Part shown: positions 1 through 6,485 of the stretch, piece by piece | Position numbering within the stretch: position 1 is the stretch's first letter | Layout: the number at the start of each line of letters is the position of its first letter | Assembly (NCBI GenBank): GCA_049598145.1 | Contig: JBMYNJ010000079.1 | Coordinates: forward strand, 1-6,864 | Source of the DNA: WTJH01 sp049598145 | Lineage (GTDB): Bacteria > Bacteroidota > Bacteroidia > Flavobacteriales > Flavobacteriaceae | Reading direction: 5' to 3' | Length of the DNA stretch: 6,864 nt | Translations under genes and position numbers: made by a program | Notes under the pieces: generated by a model | Database searches by the model: none | What the model saw: the letters and a program-made list of their open reading frames with translations, nothing else | Told to the model about the DNA's origin: nothing

Positions 1-1053
1 TTATTTTTAATAATATTCGGTTCTTTTTCCCTTGGAGTAACGTCAAGGCCTCTTTTTCGAACTCCGGAGCAATCACTACTTCACAAAACAACTCGTGAAT
101 TGCTTTTGCAGTACTCGTATCAATGGGTCTGTTGGCAATCAAGACTCCGCCAAAGGCTGAAAGCGGGTCTCCTGCCAAGGCATCTGCGTAGGCTTGGGCT
201 AGCGTGTTTCGCGTAGCTAAACCGCAGGCATTGTTGTGTTTTAAAATGGCGAAAGTAGGATCGNNNNNNNNNNATCGTGGTTCACGAATTCTTCCATGAG
301 ATTTACAGCGGCATCAATATCCAATAAGTTATTGTAAGACAACTCTTTCCCATGCAGTTGTTCCAGCATATCGTTGAGAGGACCAAAAAAAGTACCCTCC
401 TGATGAGGATTTTCGCCGTAACGCAAACTTCGAGAACGATGATCACTTAATTTTAAATAGTTTTCTTCTCGATTAAAGTGGTTATAAATAGCTGTGTCGT
501 AGTGTGAAGAGGTGGCAAAACCTTGTACGGCAAATTTCTGGCGCGTTTCTAAAGAAGTATGTCCACCCTCCTCTTGGAGCACCTCATGCAAATCCTGATA
601 TTGATCTCGATTGGAGACACAGAGGACCTCCTTAAAGTTTTTAGCGGCTGCTCGGATCAATGCAATTCCGCCGATATCTATTTTTTCTACAATTTCAGCT
701 TCCGTTCCCCCTTGCGCTACTGTATCCTCGAAAGGGTAGAGATCGACAATTACCAAATCCAATTGCGGAATATCAAATTCTTGAAGGGTTTCCTGATCCG
801 AAGCAACCTCCTGTCGATTGAGAATACCTCCGAAAATTTTGGGATGAAGCGTTTTAACACGTCCTCCCAAAATCGCAGGATAGTCTGTAATATCTTCCAC
901 TGGAATCACTGGGATATTTCTCTCCTCAATAAAACTTTGGGTTCCTCCGGTGGAATAGATATCTACTCCTAAGGCATGGAGTTGATCGACAATGGGACCT
1001 AAGCCTTCTTTGTGAAAGACTGAGATCAATGCCTTTTGGATTTGTTTTTTCAT
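1..1053 (-). CDS. purH: Bifunctional AICAR formyltransferase / IMP cyclohydrolase (PurH), 3' end outside window, interrupted by N gap
   Basis: PurH catalyses the last two steps of de novo purine synthesis in the cytosol: AICAR is formylated with 10-formyl-THF to FAICAR, which is cyclised to IMP. The N-terminal MGS-like cyclohydrolase domain (about residues 5-145) has STGGT at 34-38, a TDYP stretch and the KTLHPK motif at 67-72. The transformylase domain follows, with RYGENPHQ at 211-218 and, beyond the gap, KHNNACG, whose Lys-His pair is catalytic in this family. The ATG at 1051-1053 is chosen because the MKKQ start matches the family, whereas an upstream in-frame extension would run into the preceding gene. 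Residues 1-260 lie right of the N run and 87 more lie left of it, in a frame incompatible with exactly ten unknown bases. The frame stays open to the left edge, so roughly a third of a typical protein of about 510 residues is missing. It overlaps the upstream GAF gene by ATGA. Identity is certain; the frame break is probably an assembly artefact. Confidence 0.96.
264..273. other. Scaffold gap of ten N inside purH
   Basis: Ten consecutive undetermined bases. The four bases before the gap (260-263) and the four after it (274-277) are both ATCG. Collapsing the gap onto one copy joins the coding frame as ...Asn-His-Asp-Pro-Thr-Phe..., which is what is expected just before the PurH KHNNACG motif. 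The N run therefore looks like a fixed-length placeholder between two contigs that overlap or abut, and not real missing sequence. Confidence 0.9.
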
Positions 1054-1532
1054 ATGTTTAGTGGATTGATGTTGTTTTCGGCAATGGTATCTCCTACAAG
1101 GGCACAAATATTCTCTAATAATTGTTCATCAGCTCTGCTAAAGGGGTCTAAGGTATTGGAATCAATATCGATTTGCCCGATGTTTCGTTCGCCTAAAAAA
1201 ATGGGAATTACAATTTCGGATTTTACAGAAATACTACAAGCGATGTAGTTGTCTTGGGCCGCGACATCGGGAACGACAAAATTCTGATTACTTTCAGCTA
1301 CTTGTCCACAAATCCCTTTTCCAAAGGGGATAGTTGTGTGGTCGGTTGGGGTTCCAGCAAAGGCTTTCAGATGTAGGGTTTTGCTTGCTGGATTAGCGAA
1401 ATAGAATCCCACCCAATCGTAGTGTTCCACCTCAGCTTTTAGGCGTTCGCAAATGATTCGTAGCCTTTCGACTAAGGGAGTTGATTGTTGAAGTAGCGCC
1501 GCTACTTCGCTGGCTAATCTATAAATATCCAA
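1050..1532 (-). CDS. GAF-domain protein, free methionine-(R)-sulfoxide reductase (fRMsr) family
   Basis: This 160-residue, single-GAF-domain cytosolic protein matches the fRMsr family (E. coli MsrC/YebR, yeast YKL069W), which reduces free methionine-R-sulfoxide. Visible signatures are DWVGFY at 39-44, PFGKGICG at 69-76, VVPDV at 86-90, IACS at 97-100 and SEIVIPI at 105-111. Cys75 and Cys99 are 24 residues apart, matching E. coli Cys94 and the catalytic Cys118. The Cys84 equivalent falls on His65, so one of the three redox cysteines is absent. The start is TTG (1530-1532): a stop in the same frame lies at 1545-1547 and there is no ATG between that stop and the end of the gene. The TGA stop overlaps the purH ATG as ATGA, suggesting translational coupling. 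From memory, GAF proteins often sit beside purH in Flavobacteriia. Family membership is strong; reductase activity is less certain given the missing cysteine. Confidence 0.88.
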   Translation of the reverse strand: MDIYRLASEVAALLQQSTPLVERLRIICERLKAEVEHYDWVGFYFANPASKTLHLKAFAGTPTDHTTIPFGKGICGQVAESNQNFVVPDVAAQDNYIACSISVKSEIVIPIFLGERNIGQIDIDSNTLDPFSRADEQLLENICALVGDTIAENNINPLNI

Positions 1533-1710
1533 AAGGGATGGGATTTAAAATATTAAAAGTAATAAATATGCTTTTTTTGGGTAGGGAAAATCCAGTATTC
1601 TTATACAATTGTTAAGTGTTTTTTAGGTGAAAAGCTTTTTTATGATAAGATTAACAGGGTTTTATTCCATTGAATCCATTTAGTTCACTGGAAATTAGTA
1701 ATTTAGGTTT
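1533..1710. promoter_or_regulatory. Divergent AT-rich intergenic region, expected to carry promoters for both flanking units
   Basis: This 178-base spacer separates the minus-strand GAF/purH unit from the plus-strand receptor operon, so promoters for both units should lie here. I found no clear Bacteroidota promoter (TTG ... TAnnTTTG) on either strand. The closest plus-strand match is TAATTTAG at 1699-1706, only a few bases before the ATG and badly spaced from the nearest TTG. A short palindrome, ACAATTGT, lies at 1605-1612 and could be an operator or chance. No coding sequence is apparent. Confidence 0.4.
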
Positions 1711-2139
1711 ATGATTAAATCCCGAAACATCTTAAGCATTTTTCTATCTCTGCTCATTTTTGCTTCAGGGACGCAATTCGGGTTTAATTTTCATTATTGC
1801 AAAGGTGAACTTGCTGAAATTTCTTGGCTGGGAAATCCCATCAGTTGTTCTGGTTCCAATCCCTATCAATGTTCGTTAGAAGAAGCTTTTGAGCTGCCTA
1901 CCGTCCACCAGAAATCTTGCTGTGATAATCAGATCAAGCAGATTCAAACAGATACCCCTGGTCTAGATATTTCTTCATTTACAGGGCCCGAGTTAGTCAC
2001 CTCGGGGGTTTATGGGTTTACATCGGAAAGGCCGGAAATCACCACTTCGCTCACCTACCCTGTAACTTATGAAGGCCCCCCAGATATATCTGGAGTCTCT
2101 TTATATCAACTCTACCAACAATATGTGTTTTACGGTTAA
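1711..2139 (+). CDS. HYC_CC_PP-type small exported Cys-rich protein
   Basis: This 142-residue protein begins with a basic tip and a hydrophobic stretch (about residues 7-20), consistent with a signal peptide or membrane anchor; I see no convincing lipobox. It carries the three landmarks of the Bacteroidota HYC_CC_PP family: His28-Tyr29-Cys30, Cys70-Cys71 and Pro123-Pro124. Cys46 and Cys54 bring the total to five cysteines, many for a protein this size and suitable for metal or disulfide chemistry outside the cytoplasm. No enzymatic domain is recognisable and the molecular function of the family is unknown to me. It is the first gene of an apparent operon, 49 bases before a TonB-dependent receptor and upstream of an HMA-domain protein, which argues for a role in metal handling at the envelope. 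That role is inferred from context only. The ATG start directly precedes the hydrophobic signal. Confidence 0.85.
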   Translation: MIKSRNILSIFLSLLIFASGTQFGFNFHYCKGELAEISWLGNPISCSGSNPYQCSLEEAFELPTVHQKSCCDNQIKQIQTDTPGLDISSFTGPELVTSGVYGFTSERPEITTSLTYPVTYEGPPDISGVSLYQLYQQYVFYG

Positions 2140-2168
2140 ATGAAATGCTCTTTCGGAGGGGATTTCAT
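2140..2168 (+). promoter_or_regulatory. Imperfect hairpin between the first and second genes of the operon
   Basis: Starting right after the stop of the first gene, ATGAAAT (2140-2146) pairs perfectly with ATTTCAT (2162-2168). An inner CTC/GAG pairing (2148-2150 with 2156-2158) closes a TTTCG loop, with an asymmetric internal loop between the two stems. No T-run follows, so it is not a standard terminator. It could protect the mRNA, mark a processing site or tune receptor expression; it could also be chance in AT-rich DNA. Confidence 0.35.
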
Positions 2169-2188
2169 ATTTAACTAGAAACACAATT

Positions 2189-4411
2189 ATGCGAAATTTA
2201 TTTTTTCTTCTGTGGCTGATGAGTTTAGGACAACTCATAGCTCAGGAACGCCTCTCGGGTCGAATTGTCACCCGAGAATCCGGAAAAACCGAAGCACTCC
2301 CAGGTGTTAATATCTACTGGCTGGGAACCACCGAAGGCACAGTCAGTGATCGGGAGGGCAAATTTAGTCTTCCTTTACCACCAAATCTTCCTCAATTGGT
2401 AATCAGTCATATCGGCTTTAAGTCGGATACGTTGCAGGTCAACCCTTCGACTCCATTGATTCATTTCCTCAAGGTACAAGATGATGCAGCCTTGGACGAA
2501 GTCGTGGTCTCCCAACGAAAAAAAGCAGTCCAATCTTCATTTTATCAAGCCCAAGACATGATTCGGGTCAACGAAGCCGAACTGTTAAAAGCGGCTTGTT
2601 GTAATCTTTCAGAGAGTTTTGAGACCAATCCCTCGATTGATGTCAACTTTGCGGATGCCCTTTCGGGAACTAAGCAGATAAAAATGTTGGGATTAAGCAG
2701 CCCTTATATTTTGATCTCTCAAGAAAACATTCCCCATATTCGAGGAGCTTCTCAAGCCTATGGCTTGGGTTTTGTCCCCGGGACTTGGATCGAAAGTATT
2801 CAGATTGCAAAAGGAACTGGAAGTGTGGTTAATGGTTATGAAAGTATGGTCGGCCAGATCAATACGGAACTCAAAAAACCAGCAACCGACGACCGCGTTT
2901 TCTTAAACCTATTTACCTCAGCCAATGGACGAAAAGAATTAAACCTACACGCCAATACTCGACTTAACGGTCGGTGGAGTGGGGGTATTTTTGTTCATGG
3001 GAATCAACGCGATCAGCGATGGGATCGCAACCAAGATGGGTTTTTAGATGTGCCTTTAGCCAACCAAATCAATGTTTTGAATCGTTGGCAATATGCCGAT
3101 ACTCAAAAGGGATGGGTTGGATTCATTACCCTTCAAGGCCTTTGGGACAAAAAAGAGAGTGGTCAATTCAACTCGGCACTTACAAATCCTTGGCAAAGTC
3201 GTGTAGATACCCATAAGTGGAATGCGAATTTTAAATTGGGACACGTTTTTCCAGAGAAACCCTATCAGTCGATTGGGATTCAGGGAAACTGGAATCAACA
3301 TCTTCAAAAAGGACGTTTTGCTGCTCGAGAATTTCATATCAATCACGAAAGTGTATATGCGAATCTGTTGTTTAATTCTATTTTGGGCAATACTAACCAC
3401 AAGTTTAAATGGGGATTAAATTATACTTACGACCGTTTTGAAGAAACTCGTTACCTACCGGAAATCAGTCGTGTGGATCATAACATCGGAAGTTTTTTCG
3501 AATACAACTATGATTCTCAGGAAAAATTCCGAGCGGTCGCCGGTCTTCGGGTGGATCGACACAATTGGCTGGGAACCTTTGTTACTCCCCGGATGAGCTT
3601 AAGTCAACAATTTGGAGAATCTCTGGTACTGAAAGTTTCCGCGGGAAGTGGACGAAGAATTGCCACAATTTTCACGGAGCAGTTAAAACTTTTTAGTACC
3701 AATCGAAGCATTTATTTACCTGATGCCGCCGACCCTTTACGGGGCCTCAAACCCGAACGTGCCTGGAATTTTGGTCTTACAACAACTCAAAAATTTGATG
3801 TAAATACGCTCCTCACAGGGGATTGGGGATTTGAGTTCTATCGCACCGACTTTGAGCAGCAAGTCGTAGTGGATTGGGACAGCCCGGGGAGGATTGACTT
3901 TTATAATCTCGAAGGCGAATCCTATGCCAATAGTTATAAATGGTCCCTTAACTTAAATTATAACGACCGATGGGATTTTCGGGCAGCACTCAAACACTAT
4001 GATGTGCAAACGACTTATTCCTCCGGTAAACGCTGGGTTCCCTTACAACCGCGTTGGCGTTATTTTGTAAACTTAGGCTATCAAAGCCCTGTCAATGCTA
4101 AGAATCGCCAGTGGCGCTGGGATTTCACCCTCCAAGGAGTAGGCAAGCAGCGTATTGTTGCAAACGGTTTGGGTCTCGGATCTAGAGATTCCGATGCTTT
4201 TGCCTTAGGAAATTCCCAGATCACACGAGTATTCTCCAAACAATTTGAAATGTATGGCGGAAGTGAAAACCTTTTTAATCACCGCCAAAAGAATCCCATT
4301 GTTGGAGCAGACAATCCCCACAGTAGTATTTTTGATGCTGCTCAGGTGTATGCTCCGATTTTTGGAAGAGGCATCTATATAGGCCTGCGATGGTCTCCTT
4401 TTAAATCTTAA
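2189..4411 (+). CDS. TonB-dependent outer-membrane receptor with N-terminal carboxypeptidase-D-like regulatory domain
   Basis: This 740-residue TonB-dependent receptor imports a substrate through a 22-strand outer-membrane barrel using proton-motive force relayed by TonB-ExbBD. Order of parts: signal peptide (1-19, cleavage likely after IAQ), CarboxypepD_reg-like domain (about 21-95, with PGVNIY and SDREGKFSL), a TonB-box-like LDEVVV at 102-107, the plug domain (about 115-230, with NPSIDV at 147-152 and MLGLSSPYILI at 166-176), then the barrel to the C-terminus. The plug holds a vicinal Cys pair, C137-C138, in LKAACCNLSES. An EF-hand-like loop, DRNQDGFLD at 279-287, lies in the early barrel and could bind calcium. 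No SusD-type partner is adjacent, so a glycan-uptake role is unlikely. The next gene, 12 bases on, is an exported HMA-domain protein, and the upstream gene is a Cys-rich exported protein. Together these suggest metal, perhaps copper or a metal complex, as substrate; this is inference. Family assignment is secure. Confidence 0.93.
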   Translation: MRNLFFLLWLMSLGQLIAQERLSGRIVTRESGKTEALPGVNIYWLGTTEGTVSDREGKFSLPLPPNLPQLVISHIGFKSDTLQVNPSTPLIHFLKVQDDAALDEVVVSQRKKAVQSSFYQAQDMIRVNEAELLKAACCNLSESFETNPSIDVNFADALSGTKQIKMLGLSSPYILISQENIPHIRGASQAYGLGFVPGTWIESIQIAKGTGSVVNGYESMVGQINTELKKPATDDRVFLNLFTSANGRKELNLHANTRLNGRWSGGIFVHGNQRDQRWDRNQDGFLDVPLANQINVLNRWQYADTQKGWVGFITLQGLWDKKESGQFNSALTNPWQSRVDTHKWNANFKLGHVFPEKPYQSIGIQGNWNQHLQKGRFAAREFHINHESVYANLLFNSILGNTNHKFKWGLNYTYDRFEETRYLPEISRVDHNIGSFFEYNYDSQEKFRAVAGLRVDRHNWLGTFVTPRMSLSQQFGESLVLKVSAGSGRRIATIFTEQLKLFSTNRSIYLPDAADPLRGLKPERAWNFGLTTTQKFDVNTLLTGDWGFEFYRTDFEQQVVVDWDSPGRIDFYNLEGESYANSYKWSLNLNYNDRWDFRAALKHYDVQTTYSSGKRWVPLQPRWRYFVNLGYQSPVNAKNRQWRWDFTLQGVGKQRIVANGLGLGSRDSDAFALGNSQITRVFSKQFEMYGGSENLFNHRQKNPIVGADNPHSSIFDAAQVYAPIFGRGIYIGLRWSPFKS

Positions 4412-4423
4412 ATCTAAATAATT

Positions 4424-4771
4424 ATGAAATCGATCTATTCAGTCTTAATGCTATTAATGCTCCTACCTATTGGAGTTCAAGCCCAAAGCAAGAAAACGGA
4501 AAAGTCTAGTTTTCGCGTGTATGGCAACTGTGAAATGTGTAAAATGCGTATAGAAAAAGCCGCTTTGCAAGCCAAGGGGGTCAAACGAAGCGTATGGAAT
4601 ATGGAAAACGACACTTTGGTCGTTTGGTTTAATCCTAAAAAAACAACCTTGGAGAGTATCCAAGAGCAAGTGGCTGCCGTTGGGCACGACACTCAGGAGA
4701 AAACCGCAGACGCTGAGGTTTATGCAAACCTTCCCATGTGTTGTTTATATGAACGACCCAAACGGGACTAA
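4424..4771 (+). CDS. Exported heavy-metal-associated (HMA) domain protein
   Basis: This 115-residue protein has a signal peptide (1-20, cleavage likely after VQA) and one HMA-like ferredoxin fold (about 28-92). The metal loop is GNCEMC at 34-39, where Cys36 and Cys39 form the CxxC that binds Cu(I) or other soft metals in CopZ/Atx1-type domains; the usual GMTCxxC is altered before the first Cys. A second helix ends in VGHDT (86-90). The C-terminal tail adds a vicinal pair, Cys106-Cys107, in LPMCCLYE, outside the standard domain. Export distinguishes it from cytosolic CopZ chaperones: it should act in the periplasm or at the envelope. It is the last gene of the operon, 12 bases after the receptor, and its stop directly abuts the terminator. 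A likely role is to receive or buffer the metal handled by the receptor; direction and metal identity are inferred. Confidence 0.9.
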   Translation: MKSIYSVLMLLMLLPIGVQAQSKKTEKSSFRVYGNCEMCKMRIEKAALQAKGVKRSVWNMENDTLVVWFNPKKTTLESIQEQVAAVGHDTQEKTADAEVYANLPMCCLYERPKRD

Positions 4772-4804
4772 AAAAAAGAGCCGCTCATCGAGCGGCTTTT
4801 TTAT
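4772..4804. terminator. Bidirectional intrinsic terminator between the receptor operon and groEL
   Basis: A perfect 8-bp stem, AGCCGCTC (4779-4786) with GAGCGGCT (4790-4797), closes a three-base ATC loop. An A-run precedes it and a T-run follows it, so it has the form of an intrinsic terminator in both directions. It follows the plus-strand HMA gene directly and lies 20 bases beyond the minus-strand groEL stop, so it can end both convergent transcripts. Confidence 0.93.
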
Positions 4805-4824
4805 TGGAGAAAAGATGTGACAGC

Positions 4825-6459
4825 TTACATCATTCCGGGCATGCCACCACCCATTGGGGGTCCGGCAGGGGCTGGATTTTCTTCTTTAATATCAACCAAA
4901 GCACATTCAGTTGTAAGAATCATCCCGGCAACAGAGGCTGCATTTTCAAGGGCAACACGTGTTACTTTTTTGGGATCGATGATTCCTGCTTTTAGCATAT
5001 CTACATAAGTACCTTCTTTGGCATTGAAACCGAAGTTAGCATCCCCTTCCAATACTTTGGCAACTACAACAGACCCTTCGCCACCGGAGTTTTCTACGAT
5101 CGTCCGTAGCGGCGTTTCAATCGCCCGATTGATGATTTGGATTCCTGTGGCTTCGTCGGCGTTAGTCGCTTTGATGTTTTCAAGAGCATTTTTGGCATTC
5201 AATAAAGCCACGCCCCCTCCAGCAACAATTCCTTCTTCCACCGCGGCACGGGTGGCATGTAAGGCATCGTCTACTCGGTCTTTCTTTTCTTTCATTTCCA
5301 CCTCAGAAGGTGCTCCTACATAAAGTACAGCTACGCCACCCGAAAGTTTGGCTAAACGTTCTTGGAGCTTTTCTTTGTCATAGTCGGAAGTTGATGCTTC
5401 AATTTGTGATTTGATTTGGTTGACGCGAGCTTCAATGGCATCGGCAGCTCCAGAACCGTTCACTACAGTTGTGTTGTCTTTGTCGATAGCTACTTTCTCG
5501 GCTGTTCCCAACATTTCAATCGTGGTGTTTTCCAAGGTAAATCCACGTTCTTCAGAAATAACGGTTCCTCCCGTAAGGATTGCAATATCTTCAAGCATTG
5601 CTTTTCTGCGGTCTCCAAATCCGGGTGCTTTTACAGCAGCAATTTTAAGAGCTCCTCTTAATTTATTCACCACTAGGGTAGCCAAAGCTTCCCCATCAAC
5701 ATCTTCAGCAATGATTAATAGGGGCTTCCCGGTCTGAGCAACAGGCTCTAATACAGGAAGTAAATCTTTCATGGCCGAGATTTTCTTGTCGTACAAAAGA
5801 ATGTATGGCGTTTCGAGGTCTGCTTCCATTTTTTCGGAGTTGGTAACAAAATAAGGAGAGAGATATCCCCGATCGAATTGCATCCCTTCCACGACATCTA
5901 CATAGGTGTCGGTTCCTTTGGCTTCTTCTACAGTGATCACTCCTTCTTTTCCAACTTTTTCAAAAGCCTCGGTGATCAATCCACCGATCATTTCGTCGTT
6001 GTTGGCAGAAATGCTCGCTACTTGCTGAATCTTCTCAGAAGCATCCCCTACTTCGACCGCCTGCTCCGCCAATGCAGCAACGATAGCCTCCACAGATTTA
6101 TCGATTCCTCGCTTGAGGTCTAGAGGATTTGCTCCAGCAGCTACATTTTTCAATCCTTCTTTTACGACAGATTGTGCTAAGATCGTCGCAGTAGTAGTTC
6201 CGTCTCCAGCCAAATCATTGGTTTTGGAGGCGACTTCTTTAACCATCTGAGCGCCCATATTTTCGAGGGTGTCTTCGAGTTCAATTTCTTTGGCTACTGA
6301 AACCCCATCTTTAGTGACTTGGGGAGCTCCAAAAGCTTTTCCGATGATGACATTACGTCCCTTAGGACCTAGAGTTACTTTCACTGCATCGGCTAGAGCA
6401 TCAACACCGCGTTTGATCCCATCCCGTGCTTCGATATCAAAGGTTATTTGTTTTGCCAT
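4825..6459 (-). CDS. groEL: Chaperonin GroEL (Hsp60)
   Basis: This complete 544-residue group I chaperonin subunit forms the tetradecameric double ring that folds proteins with ATP and the GroES lid. The nucleotide-binding DGTTTAT loop is at 86-92, with Asp86 matching E. coli Asp87. The second equatorial signature, DDALHATRAAVEEG, runs from 397 to 410, and Asp398 matches the residue needed for ATP hydrolysis. The apical domain (about 190-375) is uninterrupted. The C-terminus is a Gly-Met tail (GGGMPGMM). The start is the ATG at 6457-6459, giving MAKQI as in most homologues. No frameshift or premature stop is seen. groES normally lies directly upstream but is not there in this window. The 26-base spacer upstream is AT-rich, with no recognisable promoter or CIRCE element, so transcription probably starts further upstream in the genome. 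Confidence 0.99.
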   Translation of the reverse strand: MAKQITFDIEARDGIKRGVDALADAVKVTLGPKGRNVIIGKAFGAPQVTKDGVSVAKEIELEDTLENMGAQMVKEVASKTNDLAGDGTTTATILAQSVVKEGLKNVAAGANPLDLKRGIDKSVEAIVAALAEQAVEVGDASEKIQQVASISANNDEMIGGLITEAFEKVGKEGVITVEEAKGTDTYVDVVEGMQFDRGYLSPYFVTNSEKMEADLETPYILLYDKKISAMKDLLPVLEPVAQTGKPLLIIAEDVDGEALATLVVNKLRGALKIAAVKAPGFGDRRKAMLEDIAILTGGTVISEERGFTLENTTIEMLGTAEKVAIDKDNTTVVNGSGAADAIEARVNQIKSQIEASTSDYDKEKLQERLAKLSGGVAVLYVGAPSEVEMKEKKDRVDDALHATRAAVEEGIVAGGGVALLNAKNALENIKATNADEATGIQIINRAIETPLRTIVENSGGEGSVVVAKVLEGDANFGFNAKEGTYVDMLKAGIIDPKKVTRVALENAASVAGMILTTECALVDIKEENPAPAGPPMGGGMPGMM

Positions 6460-6485
6460 TTTGGTATGTGTTTAAATTTAGATTT

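Noticed and set aside
559..972. Plus-strand open frame of 137 codons opposite purH
   Set aside because: It lies entirely within the conserved purH domain on the other strand and shows no domain or signal of its own.
1054..1107. Extended N-terminus of purH using an upstream in-frame ATG
   Set aside because: The 18 extra residues are Cys/His/Arg-rich, unlike any PurH N-terminus, and read through the end of the GAF gene; the ATG at 1051-1053 fits the family.
1699..1706. TAATTTAG as a Bacteroidota -7 element for the plus-strand operon
   Set aside because: It has one mismatch, lies only a few bases before the ATG, and the nearest upstream TTG is about 26 bases away, too far for the usual spacing.
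2189..4411. Receptor as a SusC-type glycan importer
   Set aside because: No SusD-like lipoprotein or glycoside hydrolase is adjacent, the protein is shorter than typical SusC proteins, and the neighbours point to metal handling.
5018..5737. Plus-strand open frames opposite groEL
   Set aside because: They are antisense to a fully conserved groEL and their products are low-complexity Ser/Ala/Pro-rich translations with no recognisable family.
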